From NCBI GenBank assembly GCA_018894105.1, contig CM032123.1, positions 26,947,744 to 27,011,743 on the forward strand: DNA of 64,000 bases, in the 5' to 3' direction. This stretch comes from Jacaranda mimosifolia (taxonomy: Eukaryota > Streptophyta > Magnoliopsida > Lamiales > Bignoniaceae). This document shows, piece after piece, positions 23,201-34,297 of the stretch; the stretch's first letter is position 1; each line of letters opens with the position of its first letter. The translations under genes and the position numbers were made by a program. Below the pieces are notes generated by a model. The model had not been told where the DNA came from, made no database searches, and was given only the letters and a program-made list of their open reading frames with translations.

Positions 23201-23659
23201 TCTTATATGATCAAAATAACTACTAATTCTATATATGCAAGAATCGCGGTATTCTCATTTAGTGTCAACAGCAGCAATTGTAGCAGTACTCTTAAATTTC
23301 GAATTATTTAAACAAATATACTATATAAATACACATGCATGCGTGTACGTACCTTTTCCAACAAGTCCAGTTGCACCAGTTATGAAAATGTTCTTTCCTT
23401 CAAAGAACTTAATGATCCCCACACCGCTGCTATTGCCCTCGGCAGACTCCATCTCTAGCGTCAGCTCTGATTCCAGAGGATGGTGGGGAGAAGTGAAATA
23501 GGCATAACCATTGATATTGACACCCAATTTCCCTGTAATTCTTCTTGTTCTTAAATTGTTCTTTCGATAATTACCAAACGAGGAAGCTTTAGCTTTGTGG
23601 GGATAACTTTCGAAAGAAAACTCTCTTGAAAAACAGAAAGATACGCTTTGAGTTAGCAA
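20281..23659 (-). pseudogene. fatty acyl-CoA/ACP reductase, probably inactivated (FAR2/MS2-like)
   Basis: The family reduces fatty acyl-CoA or acyl-ACP to primary fatty alcohol with NADPH, for wax, suberin or pollen-wall lipids. Nine exons fit in phase: 23659-23353, 23049-22949, 22807-22617, 22476-22376, 22251-22044, 21932-21771, 21267-21186, 21084-20699 and 20446-20281 (567 codons plus TAA). Residues 1-80 are Ser/Arg/Lys-rich and look like a plastid transit peptide, as in the MS2/FAR2 clade. Residues 92-101 carry the Rossmann motif FITGATGLVG. YHMTK (313-317) is the YxxxK catalytic pair. The C-terminal FAR domain ends HIPGLRKYVLNGTRMSL. Two lesions stand out: an in-frame TGA at 22436-22434 (codon 214, where family members usually have Arg) and no AG acceptor ahead of exon 6 (the bases at 21934-21933 are GG). 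Other splice sites are normal. Either these are real lesions or the assembly has errors. Confidence 0.85.
21325..21699 (+). mobile_element. MITE copy 2, inside FAR intron 6
   Basis: It begins cactactaaaaaaaactagg and ends cccctagtg, so the ends are CACTA...TAGTG. It lies wholly within the intron between FAR exons 6 and 7 (21268-21770), antisense to the gene. It is homologous to the copies at 16246-16634 (inverted) and 43293-43563 (same strand). The interior repeats words such as gctatag and catagc. No clear target duplication was seen. Confidence 0.75.
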
Positions 23660-23731
23660 CTTGGTGTTTCGGGCTGGCTACCTTGTGTACACTATGTGTT
23701 ATTGCCTCTGCAACTCGCAAGTAGAGATCGT

Positions 23732-23741
23732 TTATTTATAG
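23732..23741 (-). promoter_or_regulatory. TATA box of the FAR gene
   Basis: The minus strand reads ctataaataaa here, about 75 bases ahead of the ATG at 23659. Transcription would start near 23705, leaving a 5' leader of about 45 bases. Confidence 0.55.
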
Positions 23742-23918
23742 TGAGAAAAGTGAGGAGATAATTATCAAGTTTCCCTACTGTGAACACAAGTTATAACTCT
23801 GTTACAAGTCTAACATGGGTTTCAGTTCAAATATTATGCAAAAGTATAAGGATACTTAATATATAATACAAATATATGCAACAGTATAACGTGGGATACT
23901 TAAATAAGGGTTTATAAT

Positions 23919-23946
23919 CTAATGCTGACTATGTGGTCAGCATTAG
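23919..23946. repeat. perfect 11-bp hairpin upstream of FAR
   Basis: ctaatgctgac (23919-23929) and gtcagcattag (23936-23946) are exact reverse complements around a 6-base loop, about 260 bases upstream of the FAR start codon. Confidence 0.7.
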
Positions 23947-24043
23947 AGATTAATTACGGGGTTATTAATTAGCGAAGATTATAAAAGTCAAACACTCTTG
24001 AAAATGTTAAAAAATTTCATTATCTTTCTCTGTGGTAGTTGGA

Positions 24044-25092
24044 GGCAAAATCGTAATTTCCGTCCTGTAACTTTGCCCCATTTGTGTTTTTGCCCTATTT
24101 AAGTTGCAAAATTACAATTTTAGTCTGATAAGTATTAAAATTTGCCATTTTCAATCCTTTTTTTCATTGAAGACGGGAAAACTCGTTGGAAAAGTGGACA
24201 TGGCTTGCTAGGAATGTGCCAATTTGAATTTTTTGCCATGTTGGCAAAAGCCTAACTAACATGTTCTAAGTGAACTGCCTAGTAAGCATTTTTTATATTT
24301 TTCCGTACTTAGTTGGCAACATACATGTCTTTTCTTATTTTTTTGTCATTTCAAATATAAGATATAATTTATATATACAAACACATATGTTTATACATAT
24401 ATATCATATATTACACATGTATGTACACATATATTTATATAAGTATATCTTTATATATAATTTATGATTATTTACTAATTAAAAAATGAAATATTATTTA
24501 CCATATTAACAATATAATTTTTAACTTACATAATAAAAATAACATAATTAAATTCATATATGTAAATTAAAAAATAAATAGTTTATAAATAAAAATTAAA
24601 AAAAATGATATTCATACTACCATGGTCAACGGCTAGACAGCTGTCTCGCCAATAGTCGATGGGCAAGCTGCCATGGAGAGCCTGTCCAAGTAGCTAGTGA
24701 ACGTGTAGCCAAGTGGGGGGTTGGGGATGGGTGGGACATATATAATATATATGAATATGTGTATATATAAATGTATATATTTAGATAAATATATGTGTAT
24801 ATATAAATATATATATATATATATATAACACAATTAGTTGGTATTTCTTTTATTTTTTAACCAACTAATCAAGCCATGCCAGTTGGATTTTTGCCAAAAT
24901 GGCAAAATCTCAAAATGGGCACATTTTCATCATGCCGCATTAGCTTCTCTAGCCACTTTTTCAATCTCCAGCGAAAAGAGACTAAAAGTGATAATTTTTT
25001 TAATACTTATGGGATTAAAATTATAATTTTACAATTTATAGAGCAAAATGCAATTCAAACAAAATTACCTGATAAAAATTGCAATTTTGCCC
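24044..25092. mobile_element. Mutator-like element, non-autonomous, about 220-bp inverted repeats
   Basis: The left end ggcaaaatcgtaatttc pairs with the reverse complement of the right end, gggcaaaattgcaattt. The arms run about 24044-24265 and 24873-25092; shared inner words are taagtattaaaa, tttgccattttggcaaaa-like and catggctt. The flanks gtagttgga (24035-24043) and acagttgga (25093-25101) agree at 7 of 9, a worn 9-bp target duplication. The interior holds (ta)n repeats and a GC-rich block at 24620-24740. It encodes no transposase. Confidence 0.7.
24620..24740. other. GC-rich block inside the Mutator-like element
   Basis: About 120 bases markedly richer in G and C than the AT-rich arms, ending in a G-rich run (gtggggggttggggatggg) next to (ta)n. 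Mutator-like elements can carry captured host sequence; the origin of this block is not recognisable. Confidence 0.45.
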
Positions 25093-25128
25093 ACAGTTGG
25101 AAGAAGAAAAGATTCCTGATTCTCTGGA

Positions 25129-25399
25129 GATGTTTTCTATTTACATTCCCGTCTCTTAGAAAGAGCAGCTAAACGATCGGACCAAACAGGCGCAGGTAGC
25201 TTGACCGCCTTACCCGTCATTGAAACACAAGCAGGAGATGTTTCTGCTTATATTCCGACTAATGTAATTTCCATTACTGATGGACAAATCTCTTTGGAAA
25301 CAAAGCTCTTTTATCGCGGAATTAGACCTACTATTAACGTTAGATTATCTGTCAGTCGTGTCAGGTCTACCGCTCAGTTGAAAGCTATGAAACAAGTAT
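25129..25399 (+). pseudogene. atp1: nuclear insertion of mitochondrial atp1 (ATP synthase F1 alpha), segment A
   Basis: Ninety codons translate without a stop as ATP synthase alpha: [56 protein letters not shown] and [10 protein letters not shown]. Wording such as [13 protein letters not shown] and LFYRGIRP fits the plant mitochondrial gene, not plastid atpA. Several substitutions at normally conserved positions (for example Arg for Gly in LSVSRVR) show relaxed constraint. Similarity starts near 25129, just beyond the Mutator-like element, and breaks at about 25399 where segment B begins in the opposite orientation. This is organelle DNA in the nucleus, not a working gene. Confidence 0.85.
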
Positions 25400-25512
25400 T
25401 GTGGTTGTTTGAGTATTTTTGTCAGTCTTGTTCCTCTATTGAGTAATCCTGAGTGGCAACATCAAGGTCTGAGCCAAATTGAGCAAAGGCGGCTACTTCT
25501 CGATATTTCCTG
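25397..25512 (-). pseudogene. atp1: mitochondrial atp1 fragment, segment B (inverted)
   Basis: On the minus strand this reads KYREVAAFAQFGSDLDVATQ, then after a one-base deletion [10 protein letters not shown] and KQPQY. That is the part of atp1 lying a few residues downstream of segment A, so the two pieces of one gene now face opposite ways. The junction near 25397-25399 is shared by both segments and could be a short microhomology. Confidence 0.8.
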
Positions 25513-26342
25513 TTAATTATATGAGAACATTTTTCACATTTATTGTGAGCTACAAATATCTATATGTGTTTTATGTATATATTGATAAATAAATATATTT
25601 GTGCAGGTCATGTGCCTCTTGTCACTTGTAAGTATATATTCAACTTGTCCCATGAAGTTTTTTGGACATGATATGAGAAGGCATAAAGGGAAAAGAAAAT
25701 ATTTAAAAGCTAATTCTAAATGCAATTTGTTTCTTATAAATTAATACCAACATTTAAAAAATTTGAATGCATTTATAAATAATATAGCTAACACCTCTCA
25801 ATAGATTGATCAACGGGATAATGTCAATTTTGGTCCCTAAGTTTGTCACTATTTCAATTTACATCCTTGTGTTTTAAGTAGTTTTAGACTGCATCACCAT
25901 CCTTTCATAATTTAGTCTAATGTTGTCCTACCATCAATTGTTCCATTAAATGATAATGCAGAAAATTGGACAGAACAATCCGATGCCTTTTTTAACTGTT
26001 TTCTATCTCTCTCCCCCGTTCTTCATTTTTCAACCTTCTCTCATTTGCAACAACCAAAAATGACTTATTTCTTTTCTTCAAGTAGATCTGAGTAGATTTG
26101 GGATATAACTTCTTGAACAGATTTGAAGCCAAACTTTCTTTCATTGTCATTAAGCAGGTTTATGTAGAATGGAAATCATGATTAAACTATAACTAGAATG
26201 ATTACTTCAAGTATGCTTTCGAATTCTAGATTATAAGCTTCGGAAGATCTAGGATTACCATAACAAAACTTGCTCTTGCTAACAGTGCTTTAGTTTTAGC
26301 CCTTAACCAGAATTGTATATCGCACCCTTTATAGACTTAACA
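25513..26342. other. spacer, with a lone Mutator-type end sequence
   Basis: No gene is recognised. At about 25815 the text ataatgtcaattttggtccc resembles the ends of the Mutator-like elements elsewhere in the window. A matching inverted end was not found, so it may be a solo remnant. Confidence 0.4.
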
Positions 26343-29126
26343 TGTAACACCCCTCAATTTGGTATTTTAGAAAATAAGGATTTAAAAATTAAGATACTAA
26401 CTTTACAAAAATTTTGGGGCTCAAATATAGATATGGAGGACCTAATTGCACGGAGATTGAAAGTTTTGGGGGTCAAATTGCAATTTGAAGAGAACATGAT
26501 TCAACAACATTTAAAAGCTTTGAGGGTTAAATTAAAAATATTTATGGTCAAAAGGGTGAATGTTAGGCACTAAATAGTTGGGGGTTAATTTGAAGTTGGC
26601 TAAATTTTAGAAGGACCAAATTGAAAGCTGAGAAGAAATTTTTGTGGTCAATTTGAAATTTCATAAAGTTACCCTTTAACTAGCAAATTCCACCCCCATT
26701 TTCATCCAATTCTCACATGCAACCCCCTTTCATCTCTTTTGGCGAACTCTCCCAATTGATGGCAAAACCCATCAACCTTTACACCAAACGCTTCCTCTCA
26801 GCACAACGATTACATTGGTACCAAATTCTTCACAAACTACCCGGTAGAATGCCGAAGAAACGAGCTCGATAGTGATGATCTTCAAATGTGATGAGTTGTC
26901 AATTTTCGACGATTGAAACTCAAAAGTGAGGTATGGTTTCTAATAGGCTCGACAAGAGAAGTCTAACAGTAGTTTCACTTTCCCAATATGACCACCAGAA
27001 AAGGAGAATTGAAGGCGACAGCACACAGGGCGAGACGGTAGTGCTGTGGCATTTTGCTTGAAATTGACTAGTGATATAGTGGTGGAAGTAGAAATTAGTT
27101 GAGGTGTCTTGTTCTACACATGGAGGCGCAGCTTTTGGCAACAGTAGAACCCAATTCCAGCATCAGTACATGGCGGTAGACGATGGATGGAGGAGGTGCT
27201 GAGGCAGATTCTTTGCCTCATTGTGGTGGTTCCAGTACTGGTGTTGGTTCATAGTGTTGAGACTCTGATAGTAACATTTGGGTAAAATATTGGTTGATCA
27301 AATAATTCGATTCCCGATTTAATCTGATTAAATTGTTAGCTTAAGTTTTAATGTAATAAGTAAGTTGATTGGACCAATCTATGATTATAGACCAGACATG
27401 GGACATGCATGTATGATTATCCACATTTAGTGAACTTAGATTTATTATATTATGTGACAATCTTGGTTAAATAAATTATTTAAATGGTGAAAACCCTAAT
27501 TTTATGAATTTGAGACCTAAGTGGCAATAATTGGGTTATCTAAGATAAATGGATTGCTATTATTAACTAGGCATAATATTGCGAGGTTAATTATGTAACT
27601 AAGGACCTGATTGTATCTCCTTACTAGAACCAATACAAACGATGTGAATATTTTTGTAATAACAACGTAATTAGCATATTTTGTAATGTTAATGCCGAAT
27701 GACTAAGCTACTGCATAAATTGAGTAATTATCAATTTTAAACTTTTATTCATGTAATTGTAAGTATAGGGTTGAATGAGGATTTGACAGTGAACCTTTTC
27801 TTTAGGTTAGGTGACGAGGAGCTGGGGCTTGGGGATCAGTAGACTATGATTGCATTTATGAGGATATTAAGGTGAGGGTCTGCCAATCTGGCACTTGATT
27901 ATACCTATATGTCATTTGTGATAAACCCCTGTGAGGGTTAAACTTGTTTCCATTCTATAACTGCATCTTGGTTATTAAAATTCGTCAATTATTTGAGATA
28001 TTGTTTGTTATCAATTAATCGATGTGTATACCTCTGTGAGGGTTGTTTTGTTGATTTTGGTTCTGATAAGAACTCAGCATGTTTTTTCTAGCACCAAGAA
28101 CTCTCGTTGTCTTGTTTGGTATCGATTAGTTGATTTCGTACTGCTTATCACTTGTTTGGTCTTGTTGGCCTGCTTAAGTCTATTTTGTATGTTATTCATT
28201 TGCCTTGTTGATAAACTCGTTTGATATTACTTGATATATGTACGGAGATATGTTGAGCTTGGTACCAAACCGTCATGCTTGGGTAAGTTTGTACCAAGCT
28301 ATCATGCTTGGGTAAGTTTAGTTTGTTTGGAATAAGGAGAAACTAATATGCATGTTATGCTATGATTCGTTGGATTGCATATGTTACTTGGATTTGCTTT
28401 AGTTTGATTGTATTTTGATTATTTGTATTCTGCTCATTGAGTAATAAGGACAGTGTAGTTTCCTAATCTAGAGCGGGCTGTTGTTCGGGCCGAACGAGTC
28501 GATGGCAATTCCTCCCTAACTGATCCGGTTGAGACAACTCCTGGCCGTTCGAGTAGAAGTAACAACTCCTAAACTAGCATCTACTAGTAACCTTGAATTT
28601 GATAATGCCTGTGTTTCGATATGTTCATGTTTCGATTGCTTTATTTGTTAGTTATGATATGTTGAATTGTCCCTCTTGAACAGGGCCCTTATGATCTGTT
28701 ACTGAATATTATCCGTCACTAAGTCCTTTGGACTTACCCTCCCGTATTATTCCTAATTTTCTCAAACAGGGTTAGGTGATGGATATGGGCTTCTTTCTTA
28801 GGTTGAAGAAAATATATTTGGTAATAGAACAGGTGTTTAGATGTGCTGTCGAACTCACTTGGATATTATATTAAGATTTAGAGATATTGCGATATGTTAA
28901 AATTGAATTAAAGACTTGCAGCATGTATATGTTATGTTGAATGTTATAGGATCACTTATGGCAAGTGTAGAGTACTTTTGTTGTGGTCTGTTTAAGTTGA
29001 AGCTTGTTGCTATCCTTAGTGAACTTTGAAATTTTCTTATGGGCCTATTAACTGTCTTACGGTTTAAGATTTAAGTCTAAATTGGAGTGACATCTCAGCT
29101 TAGGGGCTATCCTGAGTGGTGTGCTA
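26343..29126 (+). repeat. 5' LTR of retrotransposon A
   Basis: A 2.78-kb LTR starting tgtaacacccctcaatttgg and ending ctatcctgagtggtgtgcta (gcca in other copies), directly ahead of a primer-binding site. It shares its whole length with the LTRs at 30845 and 34298 and its ends with those at 54352 and 59971. Internal landmarks are a short tandem array accaagc..catgcttggg near 28258-28320 and the hairpin aagtcctttggactt at 28721-28735. Confidence 0.85.
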
Positions 29127-29132
29127 CAAAGG

Positions 29133-29144
29133 TGGTATCAAAGC
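29133..29144 (+). promoter_or_regulatory. primer-binding site (initiator Met tRNA) of element A
   Basis: tggtatcaaagc, one base off the usual TGGTATCAGAGC that pairs with the 3' end of initiator Met tRNA. It lies 6 bases after the LTR end. Confidence 0.75.
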
Positions 29145-30831
29145 CTAGGTTTTCTAAGACCTAGGTTAATATGGGGATGATTTTGTGAATAGAATTAGTG
29201 GGTTTGCAAGAGATTAGACTTGAATTAGGATGTAAATACTTGGGTTTAGGAAAACCCGAGCTATGGCAAGATCTGACCCTAGAATATGATTTGTGGAATG
29301 TGAAACTTTCAGTTAATAGAGGTTGAGCTTAACTTTGGAAAGGTTTTAGATGTGTGTATTTGAGTTAAAAGAATACCTAAGCTGTGTCGGGATATGATTT
29401 TTGGAATGTAAAACTTTGGGCAGGAAAATATGAGGGTTGATTATGGAGATAAACGTGGAATTGAACAGGATATGAACTTTTGGGATAACGCTCAACATTA
29501 AGGAAGTGAAGGGTTATGACCGAGGTGTCCAATAAGTGTATAACCTCTTCCTTCTGATATGTCAGGCATATAAAGATATGGTTATTGGTAGTAATGATGT
29601 TTGAAATTTATGACGTTAGGTGAGCGATACCCGTTAAGGTTGAATATGATGAGTAGATCACTAATTGGAGTAATGCAATGCGATTTGAGGTTCGAAATAA
29701 CTGGATGAACAAGGGAAATAAGAATCTACTTACTGTATTAGAAACATTGCATCACTGATAAGGATTTATAGAATTATAGTAAGAGCTCAACGGAGCTTAT
29801 CAAGTTGGGAATTAGGATGCTTTTCCTTATAAGCTATTAGCTATTTAACCTAATACATGTACTAAGGATGTTTAAGATTGAAACTAGAAAAAGATTACTA
29901 CCATAGGGAAATTCGGGGAAGAGTTGGAGTAAGAACTAGGCCTCACTTATAAAGCAGATCTTATGAATTGGCGAGATGCTAAAAGGGCTGACTCTAGCTT
30001 TTACGAAAATTGAAGATATGATACATAGAGAAACATCTGAACATTTGGGGACTGAGTCATAGTAATCTTGTTAAGAATTTTAATTTTCTTAGGGTCGAGG
30101 AATGAGAAAGAGGAGAGTCTGACACCATATATCTTTAGCTTTATATCCCATATAGAGCATAGGGAGCAGCAGATATATTGTTCATGACTATATCTAGTAT
30201 GTTTTGTTTTTGTGAACCTATAGCTAGCAGTTTAGGAATGTATGACATGCTATGAAGTCTAGTATGTTAAGTTTGAACTTGACTACTTTTTAATGTAAAT
30301 ATTATGTAAGCATGATCTTGTGATGTTGTTAGTCATTTGTTGCTATAATGTTTTTTGTGATCTATTAAATAACAGTATGCACACTATCAGGATGGAATGG
30401 AAAACTTTTAAGTCAAGGGATGATATGTGATAACAAGCATAAAGTGCTCAGTAATGTCATGGGATCCAAGGAGGTTTAAATTCTCTTCAGGGTAGTTTAA
30501 TTTACTTCCTAAAAGTTCAATTGTAGAAATCAAGAGAAACTTTAAGTTATGATGGATAACGGACCTATGAATCATAGGATTATAGGTCAATCTTAGAAAT
30601 ATAAGGTAACACCTCATGCCTTAGTAAAATGGATATGTTGGAAAGAATTAGAAAAAGGAGATTCCTAATATCTTAGCAGATGAATATCACCAAGCAATTG
30701 GGGAGGTATATACTGATAATGATAGAAATTCACATATGATTGGGGCAACGAGAAAACAAGAGTGTTATATGTATCGGTGTTAACCAAAGTTCATCCAGTC
30801 GAAGATGAGAATTTAGGGACCAGATTCTTTT
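29145..30831 (+). other. interior of element A, no recognisable gene
   Basis: Stops interrupt all frames and no gag, protease, RT or integrase motif could be seen. Only the tail just before the polypurine tract (gagaatttagggaccagatt) resembles the corresponding tail of element B. Confidence 0.6.
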
Positions 30832-30843
30832 AAGGGAGGAGGA
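30832..30843 (+). promoter_or_regulatory. polypurine tract of element A
   Basis: aagggaggagga lies one base before the 3' LTR and is the expected primer for plus-strand DNA synthesis. Confidence 0.75.
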
Positions 30844-30844
30844 T

Positions 30845-33602
30845 TGTAACACCCCTAAACTTGGTATTTCAGAAAATAAGGATTTAAAAATTAAGATACT
30901 AACTTTACAAAGATTTTGGGGCTCAAACATAGATATGGAAGACTTAATTGCATGGAGATTGAAAGTTTTGGGGTCAAATTGCATTTTAAGGAGAATTTGA
31001 TTGAACAACATTTAAGAGCTTTATGGTCAAATTGAGAATATTTATGGTCAAAGGGGCGAATATTAGGCACTAAATAGTTGCAGGTTCATTGGAAATTGGC
31101 TAAATTTCAGAAGGACCAATTGGAAGTTGAGAAAAAATTCTGGGGATCAATCTAAAATTTCAAAAAGTTACCCTTTAAATATCAAATTCCACCCCCATTT
31201 TCATCTAATTCTCATATGCAACCCCCTTTCCTCTCCCCCAGCAAACTCTCCCTTGCGACGGTGAAACCCATCAACTTTACACCAAACTCTTCCTCTCAGC
31301 ACAATGATTACATTGATACCAAATTCTCCATAAACTACCTGATAGAACATCGAGAAAATGAGCTCGACAGCGGAAAAATTTGGATGGGACGAGTTGCCGA
31401 TTATGATTGAAACTCGAAAGTGAGATGTAGGTTCTAATAGGCTCGATGAAAGGAGTCTAATGGTGGTTTCATTTTCATGATCTGACCGCCAGAGAAAAAG
31501 AATCGAAGGCGACAACACACGGCGGCAATACAGTGGTGCTGTGGCATTTTGCTCAAAATTGACCAATGGGGTGGTGATGCAAGCAAAAATTAGTTGAGGT
31601 GTTTTGTTCTACACATAGAGACATACCTTTTAGGGATGGCAAATCCTAATTTCGGTGGCGCAGCGGAGGTGCTAAGGGAAATTCTTCCCCTCATGATGAT
31701 GGTTCCAATGGTGTTGTCGGTTTATAGTATTGAGACTTTGATAGTAAGATTTGGGTAAAATATCGATTGATCAAATAATTCGATTCCCGATTTAATCTGA
31801 TTAAATTATTAGCTTAAGTTTTAACGTAATAAGTTAGTTGATTGGACCAAGCTATGATTATAGACCGGATATAGGACATGTATGTATGATTATCCACATT
31901 TAGTAAACAATCAAACATGTTTAGTGAACCCAAAGTTATTATATTATGTGATAATCTTGGTTAAATAAGTTAATCGGAGGATGAAAACTCTATTTTTATG
32001 GATTTGAGACCTAGTGGCAATAATTTGGTTATTTAAGATAAATGGATTGCTATTATTGACTTGGCATAATATTGCGAGGTTAATTATGTAATTAAGGACC
32101 TGATTGTATCTCTTTACTAGAACTAATACGAACCCCGTGAATATTTTCATAATAACGGCGTAATTAGCACGATCTGTAATGATATTGCCAAACAAACCTA
32201 AGTCACCGTATTAACCGACTAATTATCGATTGTTATTCATGATTGTAATTGTAGGATCTACTGAGGATTTTGACAGTGAACCTATTTTTTTGGTTAGCTG
32301 ATGAGGAGTTAGGTGCTATGGACCAATAGGTTGTGACAGCATCTTTGAGGTTATGAAGGTGAGGGTCTACCAATCTGGCACTTGCATAAACCTATCTGTT
32401 GGTTGTGATAAACCTTTGTGAGGGTTAAACTTGTTTCTATTTTGTATCTGCCTCTTGGTTATTGAAATTTGTGAATTGCTTGAGATCTTGTTTATTATCT
32501 ATTAATTAAAGTATATACCCCGGTGAAGGTCATTTTGTTGATTGTACTTCTGATAAAAACTTAGCATGTCTGTTCTAGCACCCAAAACTTTCGTAGTCTT
32601 GTTTGATATTGATCCGTTTAATTTCGTACTGCTTATCATATGTTTGGTCTTATTGGCCTACTTGAGTTTGTTCGGTATGTTATTGAATCGCCTAGTCAGC
32701 ATTTGCCCTGTACTAAGTTGTAATGCCTGAGTAAGTTATGTACCAAGCTATCATGCTTGGGTAAGTTATGTACCAAGCCTTCATGCTTGGGTAAGTTTAG
32801 TTTGGTTGGAATAAGGACGATCAGATATACATGTTATGTTATGATTCGTTGGACTGCATATGACATTCGGGTTTGCTTTGTTCTAATTGTATTCCAATTG
32901 TTTGTACTCCATAACGATGGTGTGGTTTCTTGGTCTAGAACGGGCTGATGTCCGAGCTCAACGAGCCGACGATAATTCCTCTCGAACTGATCCAGTTAGG
33001 ACGACTTCGGGCCATTTAAGCCGACGGTAACAACTCCCGAGCTAGTACCTGCTTGTGACGCTCTGACCTAGAGACTCCCATTTGTTAGATTTGATAATGC
33101 CTATGTTTCTGATATGTTTATGCTATGTTTGCATTGTCTTGATAGTTTATAATCTATTGAAATGTTACCTCTTCAACAGAATCATTTTGATCTATTACTA
33201 TATATTATCCCTTACTAAGTCCTTTGGACTTACCCTCCCATATTATTCATGATTTTCCTAGACAGGGTTAGATGATGGGCATGAACTTTAGACTTGGACT
33301 GGTGATCACATTTTATAATAGAATAGGTGTCTATATATGTTCATGCATACACTTGATCCTAGAGATGATGTGATATGTTAAGTTTGAATTGATGATCTGC
33401 AGTATGTATATATTATTTTGAATGTTATGAGACAATTTATGGCATGTATATAGTACTTTGTTGAGGTTTGCTCAAGCTGAAGGTTGTTGCCGTCTTTGCT
33501 AAGTTTTGAAATGTTCTCATGGGCATATTGATCATTTATGGGTTAAGATTTAAGTATGAATTGGTGACATCTCAGCTTAGGGGTTATCTTGAATGGGGTG
33601 CA
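30845..33602 (+). repeat. 3' LTR of retrotransposon A
   Basis: Starts tgtaacacccctaaacttgg and ends atcttgaatggggtgca. It is collinear with the 5' LTR but clearly diverged, so the insertion is not recent. The catgcttgggtaag tandem array here has three units (about 32720-32800) and the hairpin aagtcctttggactt is at 33217-33231. Confidence 0.85.
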
Positions 33603-33659
33603 TGTGATCGGTAGAATTTATTTTTCATTATTTTTGTTTTAATTATTATTTTTTTTAGA

Positions 33660-34291
33660 AGTTTTAGGGTCAAATTGCAATTTGAGAAAACTTAATTGAT
33701 CATGGTTTGAAAGCTTTGAAGTTCAAAAAGAGAACATTATTGGTCAAATGGGATAATCTTAAACACTAACTTAGTCCAGGGGCTGAGTTGAGGTTTTACT
33801 ATATTTTAGAAGACTCAATTGAAGATTGGATTAAAGATTTGGGGGCCAATTTCTAATTTTCGAAAGTGAACCCTCTTGATCTGCTATTGAACCTTATCCC
33901 TCACTAAGTCCTTTGGACTTATCCTCCCGTATTATTCATGATTTTCCTAGACAGGGTTAGATGACGGGCACGAACTTCAGGCTTAAACTTGTGATCACAT
34001 TTTGTAATAGAATAGGTGTCTATATATGTTCATGGATACACTTGATTTTAGAAATGATGTGATGTGTTAAGTTTGAATTGATGATTTGTAGTATGTATAT
34101 ATTATGTTGAATGCTATGGACCATCTATGGCATGTATATAGTACTTTGTTGAGGTTTGCTCAAGTTGAAGGTTGTTGCTGTCTTTGCTAAGTTTTGAAAT
34201 GTTCTCATTAGGCTATTAATCATTTATAGGTTAAGATCTAAGTCTAAATTGGTGACATCTAAGCTTAGGGATTATCCTAAGAGGAGTGCCA
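33660..34291 (+). repeat. internally deleted LTR of the same family
   Basis: The first 215 bases match the U3 head of the LTR (agttttagggtcaaattgc). Near 33875 the sequence jumps to the 3' part (tgatctgctattgaac, then the hairpin at 33906-33920) and ends aggagtgcca at 34291. About 2 kb of the middle is missing. Confidence 0.75.
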
Positions 34292-34297
34292 TAGAGA

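Larger units (their letters stand above)
26343..33602 (+). mobile_element. LTR retrotransposon A, non-autonomous Ty3/gypsy type
   Basis: Two LTRs of about 2.77 kb flank a 1.7-kb interior (29127-30844) that has a primer-binding site and a polypurine tract but no recognisable gag or pol. It is related by its LTR ends to element B, which has gag, so it was probably mobilised in trans. The two flanks show no 5-bp target duplication (taaca before, tgtga after), which fits later recombination in the LTR array. Confidence 0.8.

Noticed and set aside
24270..24833. Ile/Tyr/His-rich frames on both strands
   Set aside because: Translation of (ta)n microsatellites inside a Mutator-like element.
25201..25446. 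81-residue open frame resembling ATP synthase alpha
   Set aside because: Not a nuclear gene: it is an internal piece of mitochondrial atp1 without start region, running into inverted sequence after KAMKQV.
26338..33607. 5-bp target duplication around element A
   Set aside because: taaca before and tgtga after do not match, so none is claimed; the flanks of element B (acatg, tgact) do not match either.
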